64,000 nucleotides of DNA from Cannabis sativa (lineage: Eukaryota > Streptophyta > Magnoliopsida > Rosales > Cannabaceae). Position 1 is the stretch's first letter, and each line of letters begins with the position of its first letter. Shown here one piece after another: positions 35,132 through 46,306 of the stretch. The DNA lies in NCBI RefSeq assembly GCF_029168945.1, contig NC_083601.1:30493660-30557659 (forward strand), written 5' to 3'. The position numbers were made by a program, and so were the translations under genes. The notes under the pieces are model-generated. The model searched no databases, had not been told where the DNA came from, and worked only from the letters and a program-made list of their open reading frames with translations.

Positions 35132-37014
35132 TGTTGGAATTATTTTACCAGGATCTTAGATCTACTCACAAGTATGTTTATTAACATCCTAAATATGAAC
35201 TTTCTAAAACGATAAAATAAACACATATAAAGTTTAAGAAACCTTACATTGGGTGCAGCGGAATAATATGACTCCTTCCGTTCAGATATCTAGCCCTTGA
35301 TTCCTTTCTGTAGCAGAGCATTATCAATATCTGAACCTGGATCTCTTTCTCTGAATCTTTGATGCTGAAACTCCTTTGCTGATGATCTTTCTTCACGATC
35401 TTCCTCACTATGATTGAGGTATCACTTGATGTGTGTGGGCACTACTCTAATCACTAAGAGAGGTTCGAAATATTGAGGAAGAAAAGAGAGAGAGAGTGGC
35501 GGCTAGAGAAGAGAGTGGAGGCTCAGGTTTTTCTGATTCAGAAAGTGTGTTATTTTCCTGAAGCCTTCACTATCTATTTATAGCATTCCTCTAGGGTTTG
35601 ATTTGAATTATATGGCATTAAAATAATGAAAAAATCATTTAAAAAAGCTACAAAGGTGGCCGACCATACACTTAATGGATTGGGCCTTGGGCTTTGCAAT
35701 TTTGCAATTTTAACACCTTTTGTATACTCGATTTTCTCAAAAATGCCAATTTCCTAATTCAATCATTTAAATGCCAATTCTAACTATTTAATAACTATAA
35801 ATAATTATTAAATAATATTGTCATTTATCATATTTATTAATTGAACCATACAAAGTATCATAATTAACAAATATGCCCCTATAAACTCTTTCTTTACAAT
35901 TTCGCCATTACTTAGTGAAAATTTCACAAATAGACATAGTCTAATTCGTGAATTATAATTGATTAATCAAAACCAATTACATGAGTCTTACAAGCAATAT
36001 TATCTCAACTAGTGGGGGGACCATGGGTCTATATAACCGAGCTTCCAATAAGTAGATCAAGAATTTAGCACTAAAATTCACTAACTTATTAATTCTTCGT
36101 TGAATCCACGCATAGAACTTAGAATTGCACTCTCAGTATATAGAATGCTCTATATGTTCCACCATATAGACACATCATTAGTTATCCATTGTTATAATCC
36201 TAATGTGATCAATGATCCTCTATATGAATGATCTACACTGTAAAGGGATTAAATTACCGTTACACCCTACAATGTATTTATTCCTTAAAACACTTGACCC
36301 CGTATAAATGATATTTCAGCTTATGTGAAATGAGTACTCCACCATTTATGTTCGTTTGGTCAAGCTCGAAGGAGATCATCCTTTGCTTACTATTCGCCAG
36401 ATAGAAGCTATAGATTCCATGTTTATGATAGCGCTCCCACTCAATTGCACTACCGTGTTCCCAAAATGTACGTATCACCCTGACCTAAAAGTAGGCTTAA
36501 CTAACAAATCAAAGAACACGAATAGCCTTTCAAGATTGAGCCTAATCATATCAGGATTAAGATCATTTGATCTAGGATCAACTAGGCGATATTGACTTGA
36601 ATAGATATTACGGTAAGTTTAATAAATCTAAGTCAAAGTTCAATATCGGTCCCTTCCGATGCATACTCCATGCATCCAACCTGAGCTTTACTTTAACCAA
36701 TGTTCTGGAAAGAACATAGTATTTCTCCAAATACAAGTAAACTCTTGTTGTAGATTATCATATCGCAAAACCCCGTGTCTGATAAATCTAGGAAACTTTA
36801 TTCACATAGTCATGTTTACTTTCCAATGTGTTGACGACACAATAAACAGGATCAAGTATGTGAAAAGGGTTTCAGATGAATTTATACATTATGTACATAT
36901 AATCATGAAATAAATCATGTGAACCATGCAACATTAAATGTTATTTCTGATCTATATTAATAAACAAATCTGATTATATTGAAATGAGTTTTATTTAGGG
37001 CATAAAACCCAACA
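35132..37014 (-). repeat. Right (5') LTR of the 10.2-kb copia-type element
   Basis: 1883 bases, TG...CA, with minus-strand TATAAATA at 35582-35575. Being the upstream LTR in the minus orientation, it would drive the element's transcript. Confidence 0.93.
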
Positions 37015-38345
37015 TAATCTTGGTTGTAATTGAGCTTAAAATCACCGACCTCCATGGCTAGCTTAGCATTCACCTTTAGAAACTCCTTAATGAATTCAAC
37101 TGCTGCTCAGACGGCAGATTCAACTTAGGCCTTCACTTTTCTATCCAAAGTCTCTTGGAAGCTCTATTTTAGGTTCTTATTTTTGGTAGCAACTTTCTCC
37201 AGCTCTACTTTAGCTTACTCTAAGTCAGTCATGACTACAATCTTCTTGCCATCAGCTGCATCACATTCATCCTGAATGCTTTCCATCTCCAAGGCCATTT
37301 TGGCTGTCGCGTTCGCACAATGTTCAACAAGAATAACATTTTGAAATGACAAATAGAAAGAAATCAGTAAAAAATTGGCATACAATTATCAATAGTGTAA
37401 TAAGTGTTGCAAAACCAGGACACTTACCCCAATGGCTTGATGTCGGGGTGTGTGAGACAAGAGCATAATATCTTAATTGGTAGCCATGGCCCATATTTCT
37501 GTCCTAAGTTGGCTTATGGAGGTAGAAACTTGATTGAGGAGATATGCGGTGAATGGAGCCAAGTCGTTGCCTAGTTTAACTTGGAACCCTTCTGTAGTAG
37601 CGGATCAGTCAACTATTTTAGGATCGGGAGGAGCATCCGGATCCCTGGAGTTTACCTCATTAATCTGCCCCAAGGAAATCTGACGTGATGAATGGACATC
37701 TTCTGTTCCAGACTCTTACATTCGTAAAATCAATAAGCTCCTCTCCTAGTTTAAAACTCAGTCCTTGTCATCCTGTTGTATTAGCTTAATTGGAAGAGAA
37801 GGAGCGATTAAAGCATCCTTGGGTCAAGACTCTGTCTCCTTGGCCCTTTGCTTAGGCTCTTTTGACTTTGGCCCTTTTGGTTCTCTTGGCTTGCTCTCCT
37901 CCTTTTTCTCTTCTCTTCGCATGGTTACCAAAGTATTCAAAGCCTCCACCTTTTCCTTCTTGCTTGCATTGCCAACACCCAATGCTAGCCTTTACAAAGG
38001 AAGACAAGCATATATGTATCATCATCATCATTGTTCGGAGCAACACTCTTCTCTAAAAAAACAACTATGGGAGCTGTCTTCGTGACTATTTTTGGAGTCG
38101 GAGGATCCCTCAAAGGAACCTATTGGAAAGGGATGGCAGGTTGTGCCAGAAGTGCAATGTTCTTATTGACCATAACATCTTCTATGTTCACAGGAGATGT
38201 TGTCTCTTGGGCCTTTGACTTGACACTCGATGCCCTGGAGCTCGAAAGCTTCCCTTTACGCTCTTTTGGGTCATCTCCCAAAGCACTGGTCCAACTCTCA
38301 ACATTCATCATGAAGGTGTCCAAAAGGTCCCTCTTGTATGTATAA
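37015..38345 (-). pseudogene. N-terminal and middle part of the interrupted minus-strand retroelement protein
   Basis: The minus strand starts near 38345 with TYKRDLLDTFMMNVESWTSA, then GDDPKERKGKLSSSRASS, then Lys/Arg-rich and coiled-coil stretches. It runs into the target site of the 10.2-kb insertion and continues at 26827. Several stops and frame changes are present. The protein resembles the uncharacterised gypsy-associated proteins of plants that sit antisense near the 3' LTR, but I cannot name the domain with confidence. Confidence 0.5.
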
Positions 38346-38588
38346 GGACGGACTGCAAAAGAGAAACAAAAAAAAAGTCAACTCAAACATAACAAAAAAC
38401 ACACAGTAAGTCAAAAAAATAAAAAGCAAGAGGCTCTAGTCTGGGTTCAACCCTCAATGTTGACATTTTTATACTCTAAGCTCCCCAACGCAAACTACAA
38501 AATTTCCTTATGGCTTACAAAGTTATCGTAATTGAAAAATCTTGGATAATGTGTAAGGGTGAAAGGGTCTACTCAAATATTTTGTGAA

Positions 38589-38602
38589 GACTTGGGGGTA
38601 AA
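38589..38602 (+). other. Polypurine tract before the gypsy-like 3' LTR
   Basis: GACTTGGGGGTAAA immediately precedes TGTTATCC, the start of the LTR. This sets the element's polarity as plus, opposite to the coiled-coil frame. Confidence 0.65.
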
Positions 38603-39485
38603 TGTTATCCGTGTTTCCGAATAGGTTATACATATACCCTTAAGGTCCCAAATCAGCTAAGGTGGGCCCATTCATATGCCCAATTAAGCCAGCGGATCAG
38701 CCCACGACGGAGCCTGACCACGGGTCCAAATTTAACTATAGGCTAGCTCTAACCTCTATAAGGTTGGACCCTTTTTGGTCCCAGAAAAGCAACTCATTCA
38801 GACAATGAAAGACTTAATAAAACATATCTGGACGACCTCACAGGGTAGTCCAGAATAGGCAATCGAAGAGGTATCCGAGTGTTGTCCTAAATGGCACCAT
38901 TCTAACATTGAATCCCACATAGTCAAGGGCTTGTCCCCTATGTCAGACTTGGGAAAGGCACATAGCACAAAAAACTATACATACATTTTTTTCCAACATC
39001 CAGTACCCGAACATTTACTGTACACCATCACTGGCGTATGCCCACTTGTCAGTACCATCAAATGATATTACTCCATACAGATGACAGTTATCTTACAAAC
39101 TAGGCCTCACCTAACCATCCCAATGTTAATATAATAATATATTTTATCCCATTAGTGGGTTTAATTTTACTCATGAAAATCCTAACGAGTTTGAATTTAC
39201 CCAATAACCTGACTCTAGCCTATAAATAGGACTTTACCCCTTCATACAAATGGTTACGATTTAAATCTAGGCTAAGGGTTGCAAACTTTTGGAGGACCAC
39301 TTGTCTATAATACTCCATACTCAAAGAGCTTCAATAATATTGACTTGTGAATTAAAGTTCATTAACGTCCCAACCACGTAAAAATTTGTCTTCTTTACTT
39401 TAAAATCATCTTTTCTTAGCTTAATTTTTTATTAATTCGATTTTTAAAAATCTCGATAAATAATTACGATGATGAAGCCCGTGCA
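38603..39485 (+). repeat. 3' LTR of the old Ty3/gypsy-like element
   Basis: Begins TGTTATCCGTG after a polypurine tract. It has a plus-strand TATAAATAGG at about 39219 and then the kind of R/U5 sequence usual in plant gypsy LTRs (GTGAATTAAAGTTCATTAAC, CCAACCACGTAAAAAT). A diverged partial copy lies at 25508. The right end is uncertain: a CA occurs at 39484, but no target duplication was found. Confidence 0.65.
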
Positions 39486-41718
39486 AAAAAATTATGATGA
39501 CAATACAAAAAACTAAAAATTTACTTATTTTTATTTTTAATTATTTATTTACATGTTATTTTCAAAATATTTAAAAAAAAAAATTGGGGGTTCATGACAG
39601 CCTTCGACACCTAGCTCCGTCATTAAGTAACGAAGCAAATACTCTTTTTTTATTTTTATTTTTTTAACAATACTATACCCCTACTTAAAAATATTTTATT
39701 TTAAATAAATATTTCTTTACGGAACAAACATAAATTAGAAATGTCTCAAAAAAAAAAATTAATTAACTAACTAAGCCAATTCCATTGCAGTTACAGCTAC
39801 ATAATCTACTTTTTTATTTATTATTAATATTAATTAAACGTGTGGCTATAAATATTATCACAAAGTCAAAACAAGGTGATCATTTGGTTACGAAGCCCAA
39901 AGTAGATACTTGTTAGTTAAGATTCAGAATTGAGCAAGTGATCAGGGCTTGTTTATAACCTTAGCTCAACTCAAACTCATCAAACTCGAGTCTCAACACA
40001 TAGAAAATTTCAGAAGATTCAGTTAGAATAAAAACATTATCCTAATCGGATGGAAATGTGGTAGGAATAATAATGAAAGATTAATGGTGGTGATGAGAAG
40101 TGACAACAAATGGGGTTAGTTAGTTTGAACCTAAGCTTTCAGTGTCTTGTCTCTTAGCAATCTGTTAGTGTTCATTTTGGTTCGTTTGTCTGCTGTTTGT
40201 GTCGATTGAATGTTCCGTTGTTCCTGTCCACTTCTGACTTCTCAAACCCTCACCTTCTCTTTGGTCGTTTTCCTTTCTATATTATCACACCTATCTATTA
40301 TTATTTTTATTTTCTTTTTCTGCTTTTTGTGTACCAACTTTTCCCAGACAAAAGAAAAATAAAAATCTGTTGCTCAAGATAAGGTTCAAAAATTCAAAAT
40401 ATTGACAATAATGTGAATGAATAAAATCAAAATAAAATTTTCAACGCTATAAACTAGAGTTTTCATAAATCTCGTGAAACTAACTAGCCCAGTTGAAGTT
40501 TTGATGCTCCTACTCCTAGATTTGGTAACTCCCATATCCTTGAGTAGCAAATAAAGAAACAAGGTTTATTACTTTAAAATTATGAAAAGGTCAAGGCCAA
40601 AAAAAAAAAGAGCATGTATAAAGTATCTGCACACGTAAATTTCGATGAAATAGAAGGGCATATCTCGTGACTCACATGAGGCGTGAAACCTTTTTACTCT
40701 TTCTTTACTTGGAATAAAGCATGCTATAAACTTCTTATTACTAGAGAAGATAGAATGTGATGATGATTAATTGTAAAATTAAGTTAAATATTGTGTATAT
40801 GGATAACACAAAAGGCATACTAAATTTTAGAATGTTAAATTGAAAGTTGATTGTATCACACAAAATTACATGAAGACCAAAAAGAAAAATGACAAACACA
40901 AAAGAACAAACATGTTAGTACATTGTAGCTACAAGTGATTGATACAAGTCCACAAAAAAGATTGAGAAAAAAGAATATTATTCTCTTTCTTTAGCCCGTT
41001 TTATAATACGGCGTACGTATAGTTTCTCAAGTAAAAACAATTGCATGTGAGTGGGGTATGAATCTAGATTTTAGAAGGGAAGGGAACAACTAATCTCAAT
41101 TCCAGCCTAATAATTTGGGTCAACAACCGAGGCCACGCCCTTTTCCATGTGGATTGCCGGCTTCAGACCACGCAAACCCTTACCCAAAACTACTAATAAG
41201 AGTTTAACTCTTCTTTCTTCAATTCACAATTAACAAACAATAAACTATACAAATCAATAATTTCAATAATAAGACAAGCTATAGACTAATATGATATCTA
41301 TTTTTCTACATACCCCTCTCACTCTCACCCTTCCCAATAATTATGTTCCACAACAACAAAATTTAATTAAAGAGTGCAAAACACTCGAACCAATTTTTCC
41401 CCTTCTCTAATCTAAGTTGGAAACCCAATGCAAAAATGGTGCTCTTTTCAAGTTGCGAGATCGGAAAGGAAATCTCGACTCAAACCATAACAATTAACAA
41501 ATTAGCAACATTGCTAATAGCAAACTATCAATTTAGTAAAAGATTAGCAACGTTGTTAATTTGTTTATTAGAATAAACATGGTCGATTTTGTCTCCATAT
41601 GAATTTTGGTGGTGTGTAAGAGAATATACATACATAATCACAAACTAATTGTATTAGTGAACCTCTCCTTATCTTCTCATGATCCCCATCCTTTTTTTTT
41701 AAAAGGGTACGTTGTTGA
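39486..41718. other. Intergenic DNA left of the kinase gene
   Basis: AT-rich, no gene supported. A CT-rich, T-rich stretch at about 40140-40340 opens a frame without family resemblance. The last 300-400 bases are probably the kinase 3' UTR. Confidence 0.5.
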
Positions 41719-44161
41719 CTAGTAATACTCTACAGAATTATCTTTATCTGTGGTTTCGTCGACAGGGACAAAATCAGAGTACTTAACCGGTCGAGGGACG
41801 TAAGGAGGTGACGTACATCTCAACAAAGCCCAATTGACCCCATGAAAGAAGGGGTGGTGCTTAATAGCCGTGGCCCCCATGGTGGAACCCATCCTCCTCG
41901 TAGGGTCCTTAACCAACAGCTGCGTAATCAAGTCCTTAGCTGGGCCAGGTATACTCGGCTCCTTGGGGAACTCCAAGGCTCGAGCCACGATGTTAGCCAA
42001 GGTTAACTCATGGTCGAAACCCTTAAAAGGCGTCACCCCATAAAACAGCTCAAATATGAAGATCCCAAGTGTCCACCAATCGACGGCGCTGCCGTGACCT
42101 TCGCCGGATACTATCTCCGGCGCAAGGTACTCGTGGGTCCCGACGAACGACATCGACCGAACGTCCATCGGCTCCGCCACGATCTCCGGCGGTCCGCCGT
42201 GACCGAGCTTCTTTTTTCGCTTGCGCTTCGGCCGGAAGCACGAAACGGCGGGGACGATGCAGTTTGGGAGAATGCACGATGACGTGGCGAAAGGTGGTGG
42301 GTCAATGACGTAATCGCCGGACGAGTGGGCGGTGACCGGAGGAGTGTCGCGGTGGTGGTCGGAGATGAGCTGGGCTGTTGAGGTGGAGTTATCGTTTTTT
42401 AAGGAGAGATCGAAATCCGTGAGCATGATGTGACCGTCTGTTCGTACTAGCACGTTTTCGGGCTTGAGATCTCGGTAGATTATTCCCATGATGTGGAGAT
42501 ATTCCAGTGCAACCACTACTTCCGAAGCGTAAAACCTTCACCAATCAAAAATTAAAGAATTCAATTAAGTCAAATTAATTTCAATTAAATGTCATTAAAG
42601 GAGCGTCTCAGTGTGAAAAAAAGTTAGCCCATTTACGATTAAATAATGTAAATAGCGAGGTGGATCCCACACTGAGTTTAGTTGGCCCAATTAGAGGGAG
42701 CGGTAGTAAGCAGAACTAAGTAATGGGAATTGATTTTTATTTAATTACTTTAGTCAAAGAAATAATTAATTTTAAAGAAATTGAAAATTCATCGGGTACG
42801 ACAGGGTCCACCGTGTTGAAATGCACATAATCACGTAAAGGGCAGCTGTTTTTTTTTTTTTGGTTTGGTAATGTACGTAAAAAAACAATTATGAGAGAAT
42901 GTAAAATGCATAGGAAAAAAATGGAAACAACAACCCAAGAATCCCGCAAAAGGAAATTGTCTACGTAAACTTAAAATATATCACTCCATATATATAACAT
43001 AATAAGATCACAATTAGTTTTGACTTCATTTTCATGTGAATAGTCGTTTTTTTTTAATTAAAATTTATTTAAGGATGATTAAAAAGAATTTGTTAACACT
43101 AATTTTGAGCTAGCAATGAATATACATGTAATATTCCAGTGCACGTGAGACCCACCAAAAGCAATGTGGGCTCGCAATAAAATACAGTCTATATCACAAT
43201 TAATCCCTCTGACCCCATTTAACAAAACTACAACGATCGATACATACTTCTACTTCACATACTATAATTATATTCCGATAAAGAAGAAATATATATCATA
43301 AATATTTATTCTCAACATGCAGAATAAATCAATTACCAATAATGCATTTAAAAAAAATCAATATTAATAATAAAAGTTTGGATTATACAGTGTTATATAT
43401 TATATGAATTTTTATAGTTGCCAACTAATTATTAATGATTTAATAATGATTTTTATTTGGGTCTAAATTTGGAATAGTGTCAAATTAGCAATGCTGGCTC
43501 CATGAATCAGACAGTGAGAACTAAAATAGTAAGAAACTTTATATAAAAAAACAAAAAGAGTAAATTGTACGAACCGGACAGCGGCTTCGCTGAAGCGTTT
43601 CTCCGGTTGACGCTGGCGGAGGACGTGGAGGTCGCCGCCGGGGCAAAACTCCGTGAGAAGGCAAGACCACCGGACGGAGTCGAGCGTAGCGTAAAGCGTC
43701 GGGAGAAAAGGATGATCCAACATTTCCAGTATTTCCCTTTCCACCCTCGCGCGGCTCTCTTTGTTTCGGCTCGCGAGCTCTTTCTTGTCCATCACCTTGG
43801 CTGCAAACATGGACCCGTTCCCGCCTTTAAGCTCCACCAGGTACACGCTCCCGATGTCGCCGCTCCCCAGCCTGTGCACGAATCGGAGACCGCCTAGTCC
43901 GAGATCTTCGCCACCGCCGACAACGCCGACTACGTCGCCGGATTTTCTCCTCATGCGCTGGATCGCCTCCCAACGAGGATCGGATGAAGGCGCGTGCGGC
44001 TTAATTGAAGAAGATAAGAAGCTCGAAGACGTCGTCCGAGTAGTCGTTTCGGAACCGGAACTCGTGCTCCGCTTCGTCTCGACGGCGGTGGTGGCGGTCG
44101 TCGTTGAGTTGAAGCTTAGACTGTCCAAGTCGTCGGCGAGATCGTCGACGGTCAGGTCCAT
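41719..44161 (-). CDS. AGCVIII protein kinase, PINOID/WAG (AGC3) type, two exons
   Basis: Exons 44161-43575 and 42535-41719, one GT-AG intron of 1039 bases, 467 residues. Kinase features in order: Gly loop [11 protein letters not shown] (99-109), Lys122 in [26 protein letters not shown] (216-223, catalytic Asp218) and DFD at 236-238. DFD replaces the usual DFG and is the hallmark of plant AGCVIII kinases. An insertion of about 80 residues before [11 protein letters not shown] carries a basic cluster RPKRKRKKK (297-305) like those that bind plasma-membrane phospholipid. The tail ends VEYY, a variant of the FxxF hydrophobic motif used by PDK1. Relatives phosphorylate PIN auxin carriers. The Ser/Thr-rich N-terminus and SDPRWEAIQ fit the PINOID/WAG side of the family; which member is unclear. 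Exons are much more GC-rich than the surroundings. Confidence 0.92.
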
Positions 44162-45653
44162 TGTGGCCCCGGCGAGATTTGAACAGTGTGGATCCAGTAG
44201 AGAGAGTAGAAGAAGTTGAAGAAGGTAAGAGAGTTGAGAGTGGGAAAACAGGGAACGAGAAGGAAGAGGTTTAAAAAGGGTAGGAGCTGAACCAGTATGG
44301 GCCGGCAAAATTCAAAGATGGGCCATTCGGACGGTTTTGATTTGCTATAGGCCCAATGTGGGCCCAATAGCTGGACTCCATCTTTTTAAGTTTTGCATTC
44401 CATAATTGCCATTAAAAACCTTCTTTTATATGTTATGTATTTCTATCTTTTATATATTTTCTTCTTGGAATTTAGTATTTTACATACAACTATTATAATA
44501 ATGAATATGATATGTAGCCAGCGGTTAAGTGTACACCACAAAAAATTTTAATTGCATAGTATATAGATATATAATACTAGATATTATAAGACATAAATCT
44601 ATGTATAAGATAGTGTTGTACATTGTGGTGGTTTCTATTTTTTAAAGCATACCATTACCAATTCTTTTGAATTATAGGTATGTTGATCATGATATGATAT
44701 CTTTGTTGTCTTTTGAATGTCATTAAGCCTAAAGTGTATATAAATATATACAATGATTATGAAATAATTAATAATATGTTTACAGAAGATATTCCTCTTG
44801 AGATTTTTCTTCTAATAATACTTTAGTTTTACCATGTTACTGAGATTTGCAAGTAAAAATGCCAATAGGGTTCATGGGAAGAAAATACTAAGTTGGGTTT
44901 TTTTTTTACTGTTGACACTTTCATATTACATGCTAAAAGAATTTGTTTTATATAATTTAATAAAAAAATTAAATTTTTCAGGGTATTCTTAATAAAACTA
45001 GATTAAAAAGGAAAAAAGAAAATAATTGATGGCTTTGGCTTGTTCTTTTGTTTTGCAGTTACTTATTGTGCTTCTCTATCTCCCATCAAATCATGCAAAG
45101 GTACAATAATAACAATTATTCTCAATGCATCAAAACCATAAATTTTGATAATCTCATTTAGCCAATAGAGATTTTTTCTATCGACAAAATAAAAAAAAAA
45201 TGTTATCAATACTACATATTAATTCACATTTACACTGTAAAATTAAATTAGATAAACGAGTATTAAATAAATAAATAAATAATTAGAGTCATGCCTTTTG
45301 TTCTTATGAATATAGGAGTTAGCATCTTGGTGAAAATTATTATTCAATTTTTTTATTATATTATAGTTAATTTATGATATTTTATAAAAACAGATATTAA
45401 AACATCATGTGTTGTGTGTATAAGCATATGAATAGTTTACAATCTTTTTGTGTGATAGTTATTGATTATATTATTTCTTTATTAGCTGTTGGTGATGGTG
45501 GTTTATATTATGTCATTTTACTTGTTTTTAATGGTGTTGCTTATACATTGACAAAGTCTATTACTAGTCCTATAAGAGTTTGTATTTGGAAAGATATTTG
45601 TCTTGAGATTTTTAAGTACTCTTATAGAGTTGATTTATTTGATTAATGATAAT
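44162..45653. other. Upstream region of the kinase gene
   Basis: The first 100-200 bases are CT-rich on the minus strand and probably 5' UTR. The rest is AT-rich. The open frame at 45407-45646 lacks family resemblance and is compositionally ordinary for AT-rich DNA. Confidence 0.5.
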
Positions 45654-46306
45654 TATGAGTGTTCATTCAATCCAATCCGCACTATTTTGTTCATAGTGCA
45701 TTTGATCCGCACTAAGTGTGAATTTTATTTTTTAGATCCAATCCGCACAATAGCTAAAATCTAATCTACAGAAGTGCGGATTGAATCAATTATTTTAGAT
45801 TTGCCACTTTTTAATATTAAATTATTTAATATTTATGAAAAAAAAATATTTTTTTTCACATAACTAGCAACAAGATAAAACAAATTATAGTTATTTTATG
45901 TCTCTAACAACACATTAAAATAAATAAAATAACAAATAACAAAAGAAAATATATGTTGAAAGAAATATTTAATTTTATTTTAAATTCTATCTAGAAACAA
46001 ATTATATATAAGAATAGAATACACATTTGATTGAAAATATAATTGTATTATATGTGTTAGACCTTTAAATTACTATTTTTTTTACATTAAAATATTATTT
46101 GTATATATTATTTTTTTATAAATATGTATGGATTTGATTGAATCGGTTAATTTTATATGTCAATCAACATCCAATCCGCACAAGTACGGATTTTAAATTT
46201 TCTAATCCAATCTAATCCGCACAAGTGCGGATATCCGCACTTTGCGGATTAGATTGGATTAGATCGTGCAGATTGGATTGGATCGGCTATTTTATGAACA
46301 CCCCTA
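45654..46306. mobile_element. hAT-type TIR element, about 650 bp
   Basis: The left end TATGAGTGTTCATTCAATCC pairs with the right end, whose reverse complement is TAGGGGTGTTCATAAAATAG. Both arms then carry many AATCCAATCCGCAC-type words in inverse orientation. The flanking 8-mers ATGATAAT and TTGATAAC share six central bases. No transposase frame. It belongs to the same broad group as the element at 24206. Confidence 0.7.

Larger units (their letters stand above)
26828..37014 (-). mobile_element. 10.2-kb copia-type LTR retrotransposon, non-autonomous, complete with TSD
   Basis: Both ends are TGTTGG...CCAACA. LTRs lie at 26828-28711 and 35132-37014 and are nearly identical. The 5-bp target duplication TAATC is perfect (26823-26827 and 37015-37019). 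The polarity is minus: a primer-binding-site-like sequence (TGGCCTCAGAGC, canonical TGGTATCAGAGC) lies next to the right LTR, a polypurine tract (AAGTGGGAGTT) lies next to the left LTR, and both LTRs have TATAAATA on the minus strand. The 6.4-kb interior has only decayed pol traces near the 3' end and a long AT-rich stretch without gag. It must have been mobilised by enzymes supplied by a relative. Confidence 0.93.

Noticed and set aside
37765..38345. Plus-strand open frames of about 100 codons at 37.8-38.3 kb
   Set aside because: They mirror the minus-strand retroelement protein, whose Lys/Arg/Glu-rich heptads make more sense.
40197..40382. 61-codon plus-strand frame at 40.2 kb
   Set aside because: T-rich pyrimidine tract without family resemblance or gene signals.
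42010..42308. Open frames overlapping the second kinase exon on both strands
   Set aside because: Shadows of a GC-rich coding exon; the kinase frame carries all conserved motifs.
45407..45646. 79-codon plus-strand frame with hydrophobic segments
   Set aside because: No TATA box, splice sites or recognisable motif. It lies in AT-rich DNA just before a MITE.
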